From: Phymatolithon calcareum
Lineage: Eukaryota > Rhodophyta > Florideophyceae > Hapalidiales
Direction of reading: 5' to 3'
NCBI GenBank assembly: GCA_977006965.1
Contig: OZ345354.1
Location: 2,976,001-3,040,000 of the forward strand
DNA length: 64,000 bases
This document shows, one piece after another, positions 43,627-52,803 of the stretch (position 1 is the stretch's first letter; every line of letters begins with the position of its first letter). The notes under the pieces are model-generated. The model ran no database searches, was not told the DNA's origin, and saw nothing but the letters and a program-made list of their open reading frames with translations. The translations under genes were made by a program, and so were the position numbers.

Positions 43627-44583
43627 TCAAGCTTGAGGAAGTCGCATGTCGTATGTTTGCGAGAGATGGGCAGCTCTGCGGGTGAGGCCAGTAGCTTCAG
43701 TTGTCATAAGCAGATCTCTCATCATCCCATTCTCTCTCTCCAATTCTCGACGCTCTTTCACCAGACTATTTAAAAGCTGTTTCTTCTTATTGCGGCACCT
43801 TTCAACACTGTTTCTGTTACTAACGCGTCTCTGTAGTTTCTCTTGTTCCTCATCCTTGGGCCCCTTGACAAAGCTCTTTTTGGTCACCGAAGCAGATCGA
43901 GCCTTGGTCGCACTCGCCGCAGCAAGTCGACGTTGTCGGCGACTCAGCTTCAAGCTCAACGCTCTGCTACTTCGTCTTGCTAACGCAAGCTCCCTCTCCA
44001 CTGGCGGTATAGCGACATTATCTGTAGTGTCTGTTGGTGAAGAAATTGCATGTCGTATGTGCTCAGGGTTTGAAACCGATGGTTCAGCTTGGGATATCGG
44101 CTGAATATTGAACTGAGGGATGCCTGACGCCCATGACGGGTGCTTCCCAGGATCGATCGCACCTTCAGCAAAAACGTTATCCGCGGTATGGATTTCATAA
44201 GCCGGTTCCCTTTTCGCCTCAAGGAAACCAGATAGCCCTTGCTGATGCTGGTCGGATATCGGCGAAGTGAAATGCCCGATCTTATTCGATGATGGAAAGC
44301 GGAAGTCCGCAGGCAAGCCATTTGACGGCATTGTCGGTGTTGCGTGCAGAGGAGCACCGTGTCCATTTCCATCGCCGGAGTGCCACCTGCCGTTCACGCT
44401 AAATGGAGCTCCAGGCAATCCACTCCCTTGTAAGATGCCAAAAAGATTAGATGGCGTGGTTGATGGGAAGACAATCTGCTGGTGGGGACTACCCCGATCT
44501 GTAAAGGGACCTTGCTCTTGGAACTGTGGCATGGATTGGCTCTGCTGCTCAAGTTTTCGTGACGGAAGCTCAAACGCGCTCAT
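43627..44583 (-). CDS. bZIP transcription factor
   Basis: 318 residues, single exon. The basic region is at about 250-272 with the N-x7-R core (NRNSVERCR, N at 256), followed by a short leucine zipper (LLNSLVKERRELERENGMMRDLL). Residues 1-190 are low-complexity, rich in Q, S, G and P, typical of an activation region. A second basic patch (SLKLSRRQRRLAAAS) stands about 60 residues before. It is a paralogue of the bZIP at 55400-56125: both have the same SVERCR core and a similar pre-basic R-rich block. DNA target unknown; the basic core fits ACGT-type sites. Confidence 0.88.
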   Translation of the reverse strand: MSAFELPSRKLEQQSQSMPQFQEQGPFTDRGSPHQQIVFPSTTPSNLFGILQGSGLPGAPFSVNGRWHSGDGNGHGAPLHATPTMPSNGLPADFRFPSSNKIGHFTSPISDQHQQGLSGFLEAKREPAYEIHTADNVFAEGAIDPGKHPSWASGIPQFNIQPISQAEPSVSNPEHIRHAISSPTDTTDNVAIPPVERELALARRSSRALSLKLSRRQRRLAAASATKARSASVTKKSFVKGPKDEEQEKLQRRVSNRNSVERCRNKKKQLLNSLVKERRELERENGMMRDLLMTTEATGLTRRAAHLSQTYDMRLPQA

Positions 44584-45942
44584 TGTGCATGGTGCTCAAT
44601 GCACGGTTGCATGTACAAGAACGATTCCAAGTCCAGACGTCAACAGTTTTCTTGATTACGAGGCTTGAGGACTGGAAATGCACTTGAAGTAATTCACCTG
44701 AGCTTTGTTTTGTAGAGGCCATATGATGCGGTGGCAAATTGACGTGGATCAGGACGAAGAATGGAAAACAAACGTATGGGGATGTACGATGCCACTCGAT
44801 TTTGGCATGGGCGGTGTAAATATGTTAATTGGAGAAGAAAGGAAGTGGCAACTCTGACTGCGTGTCTTATCGTGAACAGTTTGGGGCGTCCTTATATTAT
44901 CTCTATTCAATCTGTGCCGTCCAAGAAATTTGTAATTCACAATGCGATTTTGAAAGATAAAATTCTCACTCAAGAAGCCTACACTTCACAGCTACTATCG
45001 CAGAAATCATGCCACTTAGTAGTCACCAGCTTTATCTCATTCTCTTCAACAGATCCTATGAAAGAAAACTGACATAGAATATCAGTTCAATAAATCATCA
45101 GTCTGACTGTCCCCAATGATATGCATTGTCTCTCTACCTAGTTACAGTTTTCCCACACTTTTCTGCTGCAAGCTTGACCACCTTCGGACTTTCTGTGTGC
45201 CTGGCCGGTAGAACCGACAAGAAGCCGACAAGGTTCGTTGTGGAGTGTACCTCGCACCACATCGAAACCTCTTCTGTAATCAGTTGAAGGTATTGTATAC
45301 ATGTCCCGGCGCTGAACGATGGAGACTTATGCGGTGTAGCGTCTGTATAGCTCGTCGAGGTTCGACTCCACACAGTCTGAACTTCGTTCAACACTCAATG
45401 CTCGCTTGACTCGAAAAATACATGAGTACTCAGCAACCCTTCACTCCGAGAGACTGAATCGCCTCATCTTTGTTATCTGAGAAGCCGCATTGTAGAGAAA
45501 TGCGCGGAGACTGGGAGACTGCGCTGTACTGGACACGATATGTAAGACAGAGCTCGATTACCGAGTCGCGCCAAGCGGTGTGCGTCGTCCACTGAGACTG
45601 CAGGATTTTTCATCGGCGAATGTGCAGCTTTCTGACGGCAATGGCGATAAGAGCGCAGCCGCTAACGGTTATTCGATCACCAGCGCCAGCGCCATAGCGA
45701 AGAACTGCAGCTGCAACTATCGGATGCATTCTTTGTCTATTTTAATTGGTTATTGAATGAATATTCAACGCGTTCTATTGGGCACCGCAGTTCACCAAAA
45801 AGTTATTCGATTTCATTCGCTAACAAGCAGGTATGCAGGCTCCATAGGAAAGGGACATCCTGGCATATCATATCATACAGGCCTTGGACCATCGCATTCT
45901 TACAAACACATAGGATAGAAGACGTATTCTACATTTTATTCA
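44584..45942. other. intergenic, no recognisable gene
   Basis: Short frames only, none with a domain. The first ~150 bp are the 5' flank of the bZIP gene. Confidence 0.4.
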
Positions 45943-46616
45943 GGCCCGGTCTATACGCGAACAAATCTGTTCATGTTCGCTAATTCGTATCATAGCATAA
46001 AACTTGTCGTCTTGCAATTGGCTGTCGTGCACTTCGAGACGGCGCATTTGAACATTTCAACGGCGCATTTGAACATTTTAACGGCGCATTTGAACAGATT
46101 TGGAGACCCCTCCGAAGTTGCGGGAAAGAGGTTAACTTTGCTTGTCTGCTCGAGTTGCCCGCCATTTTACTAATTGGCGCGAAATTAGAACCTCGCTCCC
46201 CCTTGAAATTGCGCTTCGAAGATTGTACTGTGCTAGTGCTCGTCATAGCAGCATCCGCTTGGCGCCGCACAGTACAGCATGGCGCACAAGAAGACAACAA
46301 GTACACCGCGGAATGCAGCGCTTGTTCTGATCGTAGTGACTCTCATCGCGTCGATGATCGAGCTGGAGATGGATGAGGAGCTGTTTTCGATCCCTGTGCG
46401 TCATCTTCCGGTAATACTGGGGCACAATACTTCCCGCTTGGAATTGGCGGGAATGCTGGAAGAGCAGTGCTTACTGTGTATGTGTTTTGGGCAGATGCTT
46501 CCAAATCTGCGCGTTGTTGGCGTATAGACGGCATAAGCAAATCTGCTCGCTATGATAGGGTTTCGTAACCTTGTCATAGCGAACATGAACAGATCTGTTC
46601 GCGTATAGACCGGGCC
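45943..46616. mobile_element. PIF/Harbinger-like non-autonomous element
   Basis: Terminal inverted repeats of about 40 bp: GGCCCGGTCTATACGCGAAC at 45943 and the complement ending at 46616. TCA flanks both ends (45940-45942, 46617-46619), a 3-bp T-N-A duplication as in PIF/Harbinger. The terminus is itself an imperfect palindrome (GCGAACA…TGTTCGC). Inside are three 21-bp tandem units built on ACGGCGCATTTGAACA (46038-46096). An 82-codon frame (46279-46527) has no recognised transposase motif. A truncated relative is at 63149-63465. Confidence 0.8.
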
Positions 46617-47577
46617 TCAGCATCGTTGCAGACAATACTCCGTGTCGTAATACAGAAAGTTTGCTTTCTGAAAGCTGTCGGATGTCGAGTGATACCCATG
46701 GAGAAAATTCTTCACCCAAACGGCGTCATCTTATCCGCTAGCACCTTGTTCCATAGGGCGTGGATGTGGAACGCATAGCACGCTTGAAGGGCGGGGCGCG
46801 AAACGGCAGGGGTAGCCGAAACGGAGTCCTGCGAAATGTCGCTGGTTATTGAGTCCCCCTTCCTAGGGCCACACTAGTGTGGCTTTCCTGACACTCAACA
46901 TGACTTGCTCTGACGGATTTTCAAGAAGTACAATGCGTGAAGCTAAGACTTCTCTTTGAAAGCGGGTAGCGGAAATGGTGCATAACTGGCTCAATAGGTC
47001 GACGAGATCAGTCAATCAGCAAGAGAAAGTTTGCAACATTTCCGTGATATGAGCGAGACATGTATATGCGCGTTGCCGCGGCAGGCCAAGGATCTATTCT
47101 CGCAGCATGACGCCTAAGGAATTGAGACATTTGGCTTCTGGCCGCATCAGACGTGCCACTCACGATCACGAACAATCCATGAACTTCTGGTCGGATGTAC
47201 TTCGTCGTGAATAGAGATCATTCATTGCGCGAGAACTTTGCGCAGGAACGTACAACCGCACGGATTCGCAGTATTCTTCATAGAATCATGACATCATTGC
47301 TGAACCACAAGGGTCTCGTCCGCGCGACTGAGAGCTTTTACTCCCGGCGCAGAGCGGAATTTATTCTTGATACGTTTTTGAAGAGAAAGACATGGACTTC
47401 CCTGTTGCCAAGATCCTTTACTGCACTTGACTTATTTTGCTTATACGGTGCTAGTGATGTACACAAATTACCCGGGTTATTGAATGCGGTCGCTTCAAAT
47501 GCGAATGAACACCTGCGCCTATTTTCGGTCCAACATGAGCGAGAGTATGACCGTGCGTCGGCACAACACAGAGACCT
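46617..47577. other. intergenic, unassigned frame
   Basis: A plus frame at 47195-47581 (128 codons) is charged and without recognised domain. GCCACACTAGTGTGGC near 46870 is a perfect 16-bp palindrome. No gene supported. Confidence 0.35.
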
Positions 47578-47943
47578 TTAGCTCTTCGTTTCTGGAACAT
47601 CGTTATTGTGTTCTGCAATGGCATGTGAAATATCTTTGCGCGTCGTGGCATCTTTGTAGTTGAGATTCATCACGTCTGCCTGCTGTCGACCATACCTTTT
47701 ACCCATCTGCGCAATATGGAGGAGAACAACGTCAGTTTTCCGCCGCACAGTCGGCAAACTCATCTTCGCGCTGACTTGGAAAACACGTACCTTCAGCGCT
47801 GCTACACCAGCTCCCAGAACCAGTATCCTACATTGGGGAAATGTAAGAAAAAGCGCGATGAATAGGGGTCAGAATCGTGAATATTTGATGCGATGATTGC
47901 TGGCTTCTTACCATTGCAACGATGCAGTCAGGCGGTAATTCAT
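47578..47943 (-). CDS. small spliced protein with one membrane segment (65 aa, three exons)
   Basis: Exons on the minus strand: 47912-47943, 47791-47827 and 47578-47706. Introns 47828-47911 (GTAAGA…TGTAG) and 47707-47790 (GTACGT…CGCAG) are each exactly 84 nt, and joining them gives a continuous 66-codon frame. The product starts MNYRLTASLQW, has one hydrophobic segment ILVLGAGVAALK formed across the first two exons, then a basic stretch and a polar tail ending ETKS. Size and topology resemble small mitochondrial inner-membrane assembly or complex subunits, but I recognise no family. Support is splice phase and the membrane segment, not homology. A longer first exon cannot be excluded; a TGA lies in frame 21 codons upstream. 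Confidence 0.6.
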
Positions 47944-48224
47944 CTCCAAAGAGATGCTGGAAATGGAAAGACTGTTTCCTTCGTAGCTGCGTCCGTAGCT
48001 GCGTCTTCACTAACACGCAAAGGGTTTTTCTTGGGTCGGGATCGCTGTTATATCCGAAACGTGACGCGGGTAACGACTTTCGGAAAGCACACCTGGATTA
48101 GAAAATCGACACGCAGCAAAATACCCGCTAACCGGCATTTTGCCGCGTGCTATATCATACGTGAGATGCATCTGAGGAGAAATTGGATTCCAGTCTAAAA
48201 AGCTAAATTTGTACAAGTCTTTTT

Positions 48225-50234
48225 CTACAACTTCTTCTCCAAAACTGTGCTCTCAGCTCCTTCGTATAGCTCACGTGCCTGCTTAGCGTGCACATTGATA
48301 AATTTCTTCCGCAAGAATCGTGAATATGCAGCCGAATTCTGCACGCGGAACGGTTTCATTGACGGAACCGCATTGATATCCAAAGCCTCCCCGTCCGTGG
48401 AAAAGAGGACGCCAGGTCTCATTGCAATAATTTCTGCAGTAGTGGACCTGTCGTCGTCTCGACCTTCCTCCCCCTCTCCTACTGCCTTACATTGCTGTGA
48501 ATCAGTCATATCGAATAAATACGCCGAGTCAACGAGACGAACATAACTTTCAAAATGGTTCGAGAACAACGCGTGCGATTGCAATTGATCAGCCACCGGT
48601 ACTCCACGTCCCTCAAGAATCAGCCGCACGATGCCGCGCGCAACGGCTGTCGCAGCGTCTACGGTAACCGCAACAAGCTCAACACGGTATGGTTGTACGG
48701 GGACCTTTCGCCTTCGAGCCCTCTTCCAGTACAACTCCTCGACACTCCCATCCCCCCGCACAACATACCCCGGTCCCCGCTCGTATTCAAACTCGCCGTC
48801 ACGCAGCATCGCCACAGTCTGTCGCGCATACTCTGCCCATGACAGCGTCCCATCGAAAACAACGTCTCGTCGCTTGTTGACAGCCGTCAGAAAAAGCGTT
48901 TCTGCGGCCGCAATCGAGTATTCATGCACTACACGTTCAGCAGTAGGTGTCACCGCACCGGCGCGCAACACGTGAAAAAAAGGATCAGAAAGTTTGAAAG
49001 CGTCTGCCTCAACCACCACAACGTTAGCCCCATATGCGCGCCAGAACGGTGTTCCTGCCACTGCTGACACCGCCGTCGTTTTCCCCGCACCCATCCCACC
49101 GCCCAATAGCGCGCACAGTGGGGGAAGCGACTCAGTGGAACGCGTGGGAAGAATTGCGCATGAAGTCTCGCCACACTGGATTGCAGCATCGATACGCATG
49201 TGCACCACGATGTCACGATCACGCACCAGCGCGTCCAGTTCATCGATACCCTGCCGCTCCAGCATGGCCGCCCACTGTCCAAGCTGTCCCGACGCTCTCC
49301 TGCGGCCACGCGGTGCGTCCTGCGAATGCGCATTAGAAACCGGCGCCACACCGTTGCCCTCATGCACACGGGAGCCGCTGACATTGGCCACAAAACCGTT
49401 CTGCGGCTGAGCGTCCATGCGTTCGCCGAGTGCGAAAGCTTCGAGATTCGCAACACTATGTTCAACATTGCCCGGGAAATACACAGTATCGCTCCCATCG
49501 CGCAGGAGCATGACAGTGGGATAAGACTCAACGTTGAACATATGACGTACTTCTGGATGCACGCCAGCATCAACAGCCGCAAAGAAGGCAGAACTGCCGA
49601 CACGTCGAGCAGCTTCTGCAAATGCCGGCGCCATATGCGCACATTTAGAGCAGTACTGTGCGTAAACGTTGAGCACGACCGGACGACCGGCAGACACGAG
49701 AGGGAGAACGGCCTGCGGTGCAAGGGAGGTCACATCGGACTCCGGAGATACAAGTTCGTTGAGACGGACATAGCGCCGTCGAAGTCGCTCCAATGCTGGG
49801 AGATTCGCTGCCACGAGGGCGGAGGCTAGCCCCCATCGAGATCCGAAGTAGGCCGCCGACGCTTCCGCGAGAGCTCGCCGAAGCCAGCGCGATGTCGGCC
49901 CCGGTCGCGCTCCAGTGCAGGCGGCGAGCGCTGCAGAGGCCGTGTGCAGACGGTGACGGACGAAGGAGGCGCTCAGCGATTTGTCGAAACGGAAGAGATA
50001 GGCGTCCGCAGCTTCGCGCAGAACGCCGGCGGGGACCGGAAGGGAATTGTGCCAGTGCGTTGCTGACAGGTGCGTGACGGCAAAGTCGCCAAAGGACGGA
50101 GGAGCGGAGGTGGTCGTTGGATCGTTTGTCATGGCGGATGGGAAGAGCGTGCTACCGTGATAATGACGTTGAGGTTGGCATGGCTCACCGCACTCTGACT
50201 GTACCTGTTGTGGAGTGGACTGGATGACGACCAA
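48225..50234 (-). CDS. thioredoxin domain fused to a zeta-type P-loop kinase domain
   Basis: 669 residues from the first ATG; an ATG at 50132 (residue 35) is also possible. A helical region is followed by a thioredoxin fold at about 170-275, with C195-S-K-C198 as the redox pair and cis-Pro at P239. After a disordered linker (~280-320) comes a P-loop domain at about 370-600: Walker A GGGMGAGKTT at 378-387, VVVEADAFKL, and R-rich DVVFDGTLSW. This is the layout of the zeta-toxin/chloramphenicol-phosphotransferase kinase fold. Stand-alone bacterial zeta proteins are toxins with an epsilon antitoxin; no antitoxin-like gene is here, and eukaryotic proteins with this fold are usually ordinary kinases. 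Substrate is unknown. The fusion is unusual. The active-site cysteines suggest redox control of the kinase, which is inference. Confidence 0.85.
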   Translation of the reverse strand: MVVIQSTPQQVQSECGEPCQPQRHYHGSTLFPSAMTNDPTTTSAPPSFGDFAVTHLSATHWHNSLPVPAGVLREAADAYLFRFDKSLSASFVRHRLHTASAALAACTGARPGPTSRWLRRALAEASAAYFGSRWGLASALVAANLPALERLRRRYVRLNELVSPESDVTSLAPQAVLPLVSAGRPVVLNVYAQYCSKCAHMAPAFAEAARRVGSSAFFAAVDAGVHPEVRHMFNVESYPTVMLLRDGSDTVYFPGNVEHSVANLEAFALGERMDAQPQNGFVANVSGSRVHEGNGVAPVSNAHSQDAPRGRRRASGQLGQWAAMLERQGIDELDALVRDRDIVVHMRIDAAIQCGETSCAILPTRSTESLPPLCALLGGGMGAGKTTAVSAVAGTPFWRAYGANVVVVEADAFKLSDPFFHVLRAGAVTPTAERVVHEYSIAAAETLFLTAVNKRRDVVFDGTLSWAEYARQTVAMLRDGEFEYERGPGYVVRGDGSVEELYWKRARRRKVPVQPYRVELVAVTVDAATAVARGIVRLILEGRGVPVADQLQSHALFSNHFESYVRLVDSAYLFDMTDSQQCKAVGEGEEGRDDDRSTTAEIIAMRPGVLFSTDGEALDINAVPSMKPFRVQNSAAYSRFLRKKFINVHAKQARELYEGAESTVLEKKL

Positions 50235-51171
50235 CCTTGTTCTCTAGTGGATTGCGTAGTTGCGGCCAAGGCGATGACCAAGCATGCAAAGCTATGACGT
50301 CAATAATGTGAAGATTGCGTCTAATGGCGACACCTTTGATTTTGATTATATTTTTGAAATGAAGTATGATTGTGTTCTTGCAGTGCACAAAGCTGATCAC
50401 TGCGTAAGATCGTTTGTCACTGCGCCGCTCGCCGACGGAAGTATGCCCAGGGGAGAATAGTTCTGCTTCAGCGAGAGCGTTATTTCTGTAAACAAAAAAG
50501 AATTTGTAGCACAGATTTATATCGTCTTCTTTGTACATGCTGCAAAAGTCACTCCGCTTTTAGATGAGAAGTGGACGTGACAGTGAAAACTGACGCAATG
50601 CTGAATGCCGTCTCAAGCCTCGAAGGTCATGACGGGTACCAGGGTGGTTCTGATCTCGGCCTTAATCGAGAAACGAGAAAGTGGCTTGCAAGTACGAATA
50701 TGTTTGCAACCGTGATTTTTCCTGAAGTTCAAAGCAGAGTTCTCTGGATGACTTTCGTCACCACATTGCTTGACAAAGAAAACTGCTTGTCTTCTGTTTC
50801 CAACAGCAGAACCAACAAAAAATTCCTTATTCTTGGCGTAGTGCGCACTGAGTCCTTATTTGAGTTAATTGCATCGAAGCTGCGAAGACCGTCCGCCGGC
50901 TTCCATTCCATCAAGGTACGACTAACGGTCAAACGACAATTGCCCTAGTAGTACTGTAGCTCTGAAAATCTGTGAAAGAGAGAGAATAGCTATTTTCCTT
51001 TGCCCTATCTCGATGATGTAACGGAGATGCAGAACCGTTGATCTATTGCGGAGAGCCGACTCTCGGAATGACAAAACCATCTGTAGCAACAGTATTTACA
51101 AGGTAGTCTTTACCAAAAAAAGAGTAATCAGTGAATTTCTAGGCACGTACAAAAAAGATAATACAAAAAGA
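50235..51171. other. intergenic, unassigned frame
   Basis: A 125-codon plus frame at 50571-50948 (polar, no known domain) could be real but has no support beyond length. Confidence 0.35.
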
Positions 51172-52803
51172 CTAGCGCATACTTTTCAACCATGCCGGGA
51201 ATCCGTTGTTAGCCTTACGCCTCATGTAAGTGTAATCACCAGCACCCACGGACCTTGACGAAACACCATTGACAATGACAGTGACATGGACGTGCTGCAT
51301 GGGTACACCAGCAGGAACAATGCAAGTAATTGTGTTACGATTGACCACGTTAACTCTACTCGCCGCAACGCCACCAAACAATACTCTCACCATATGACTC
51401 GCTGTACCAGAGGGGAATTTCGCGGTAACAATGACCTTGTTACGACCCCTGGGCGGTCCGCGTTTGGGAAGGACAGACACCAGTGCAACAGAGTCACGAG
51501 CAAAGCCGGATGACGCCGTCGGTGCCGCACGGAATACCTTGATACGACCACCTATGTACTCAGTGACAATAAGGGAGCCGAGTCTATCCATATACATATC
51601 GAGTCCACCTTGATTGCCGTCAATCTCCTCGCGAGAAGTTACGGAGTTACCGTCAGCGCTAAGCTTCAAAGCGAACGAGTTTCCTTGATCTCCGGAAAGA
51701 CCTCCGAAACCGATACGCGCGAAGCACATGGCACCCTTGAACTCGGCACCCTGCACGTTGGCGGAGTACTCCACAAGTCCATTAGTGGATGATTCAATGC
51801 TCTGCAGTTCCGGTGATTTGCCGCCATTGGTCGTGCCGAGAGGTTGGAACACGCACTGACGTGCCTCACCAGGCAAGAATTTGCCTCGGTTGCGGTTCGG
51901 ATGACCGTACCACCTGTTGCGGGAGACGCGCAAGAACTTGTCGGGATAGTGCGGGTCAGATTGCAAATGCGTGCTACATGAAGTACTCTGTCTACCGTAG
52001 GTGGGATTTGGTCCATTGTCCGTCATGTAAATACCGCGGTTGGAGTGAACGCGCACAGGCATAGCGTTCATGAATCCGGAGGCGTAAATTTTGACATCCG
52101 GTTCGTTCTTAATGCGTGTATTACGACCGTCCGGAACGGTGTAAAGAACATCTCCTTCAAAGTTGTTCTTCATGAAGTCGACTTCGAGAAGAGCACCGGA
52201 GAGTGGTGTAGCAGGATAACCGCCATCACCGTCACCCTGCTCGCTATGACCGGCGTTGGTCATTCCGCCATTGTTGACAAGAAGTAAACCATTGTTTCCA
52301 ATTTCGAGTCCGTTCACACCGTGGTCATGATTGGAGACTGGCAGTCCGGTGACGAGGGAACCGACGCGACTGAGACATGTGCCCCAGTTATTTCCATTCG
52401 CACGGATGACGTCGACGCGACCGTTCGCCCAGGCCCAGGAGTTGGGGTCTGGTATGGCGGCTCGACCACCGGCAAATTCGAGCACTGAAGTGGAAACGAA
52501 GAAAACGATGTTGTTACGCTTGAAGAACTTGGGGTCGAATGTGATACCTAACACAGTGCGGGCTTCCTCAATGCCGGAGCTGGCGCAGGAGTGGGTGACG
52601 ACGTAATCATCGGTAACTGTGAGAGCTTCGACGCGCCCTTTGAAGCCAACATAGAAGCGAAGGTCGGGACCCTGGGTAATGACCGTGGGACCCGGGATTA
52701 CATAGGGAGTGCCGTCTGGGTTCTTGAAGGTGTCGTAATTCCACGAGGCGGCAGAGGCGAGGACAATAAGTCCGGCGAATAGGAATATGCTTAAGGAGCG
52801 CAT
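51172..52803 (-). CDS. secreted sugar-dehydrogenase-like beta-propeller protein with IPT/TIG domain
   Basis: 543 residues, single exon. Signal peptide MRSLSIFLFAGLIVLASA. Residues about 30-430 look like the glucose/sorbosone dehydrogenase propeller family: LGITFDPKFF, NHDHGVNGLEIGNNGLLLVN, a VKIYASGFMNAM strand, MTDNGPNPTYG and LYMDRLG-like GGLDMYMDRLGSLIVTEY. Residues about 440-530 form an IPT/TIG immunoglobulin-like domain (VRVLFGGVAASRVNVVNRNT, ITCIVPAG). Propellers of this family use PQQ in bacteria; whether this one has a cofactor cannot be told. It is probably extracellular or in the cell wall, acting on or binding sugars. The family fit of the propeller is by pattern, less certain than the IPT domain. 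Confidence 0.82.
   Translation of the reverse strand: MRSLSIFLFAGLIVLASAASWNYDTFKNPDGTPYVIPGPTVITQGPDLRFYVGFKGRVEALTVTDDYVVTHSCASSGIEEARTVLGITFDPKFFKRNNIVFFVSTSVLEFAGGRAAIPDPNSWAWANGRVDVIRANGNNWGTCLSRVGSLVTGLPVSNHDHGVNGLEIGNNGLLLVNNGGMTNAGHSEQGDGDGGYPATPLSGALLEVDFMKNNFEGDVLYTVPDGRNTRIKNEPDVKIYASGFMNAMPVRVHSNRGIYMTDNGPNPTYGRQSTSCSTHLQSDPHYPDKFLRVSRNRWYGHPNRNRGKFLPGEARQCVFQPLGTTNGGKSPELQSIESSTNGLVEYSANVQGAEFKGAMCFARIGFGGLSGDQGNSFALKLSADGNSVTSREEIDGNQGGLDMYMDRLGSLIVTEYIGGRIKVFRAAPTASSGFARDSVALVSVLPKRGPPRGRNKVIVTAKFPSGTASHMVRVLFGGVAASRVNVVNRNTITCIVPAGVPMQHVHVTVIVNGVSSRSVGAGDYTYMRRKANNGFPAWLKSMR

Noticed and set aside
46038-46096. CRISPR-like repeat
   Set aside because: Three 21-bp units directly abutting with no spacers; it is a tandem repeat inside a transposon of a eukaryotic genome.
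47780-47830. Rossmann-type dinucleotide fold (ILVLGAGVAALK)
   Set aside because: The glycine pattern is tempting, but the spliced protein is only 65 residues and the segment is better read as a membrane helix.
48225-50234. A toxin-antitoxin system
   Set aside because: The zeta-type fold is there, but it is fused to thioredoxin in a eukaryotic gene and no antitoxin-like neighbour exists.
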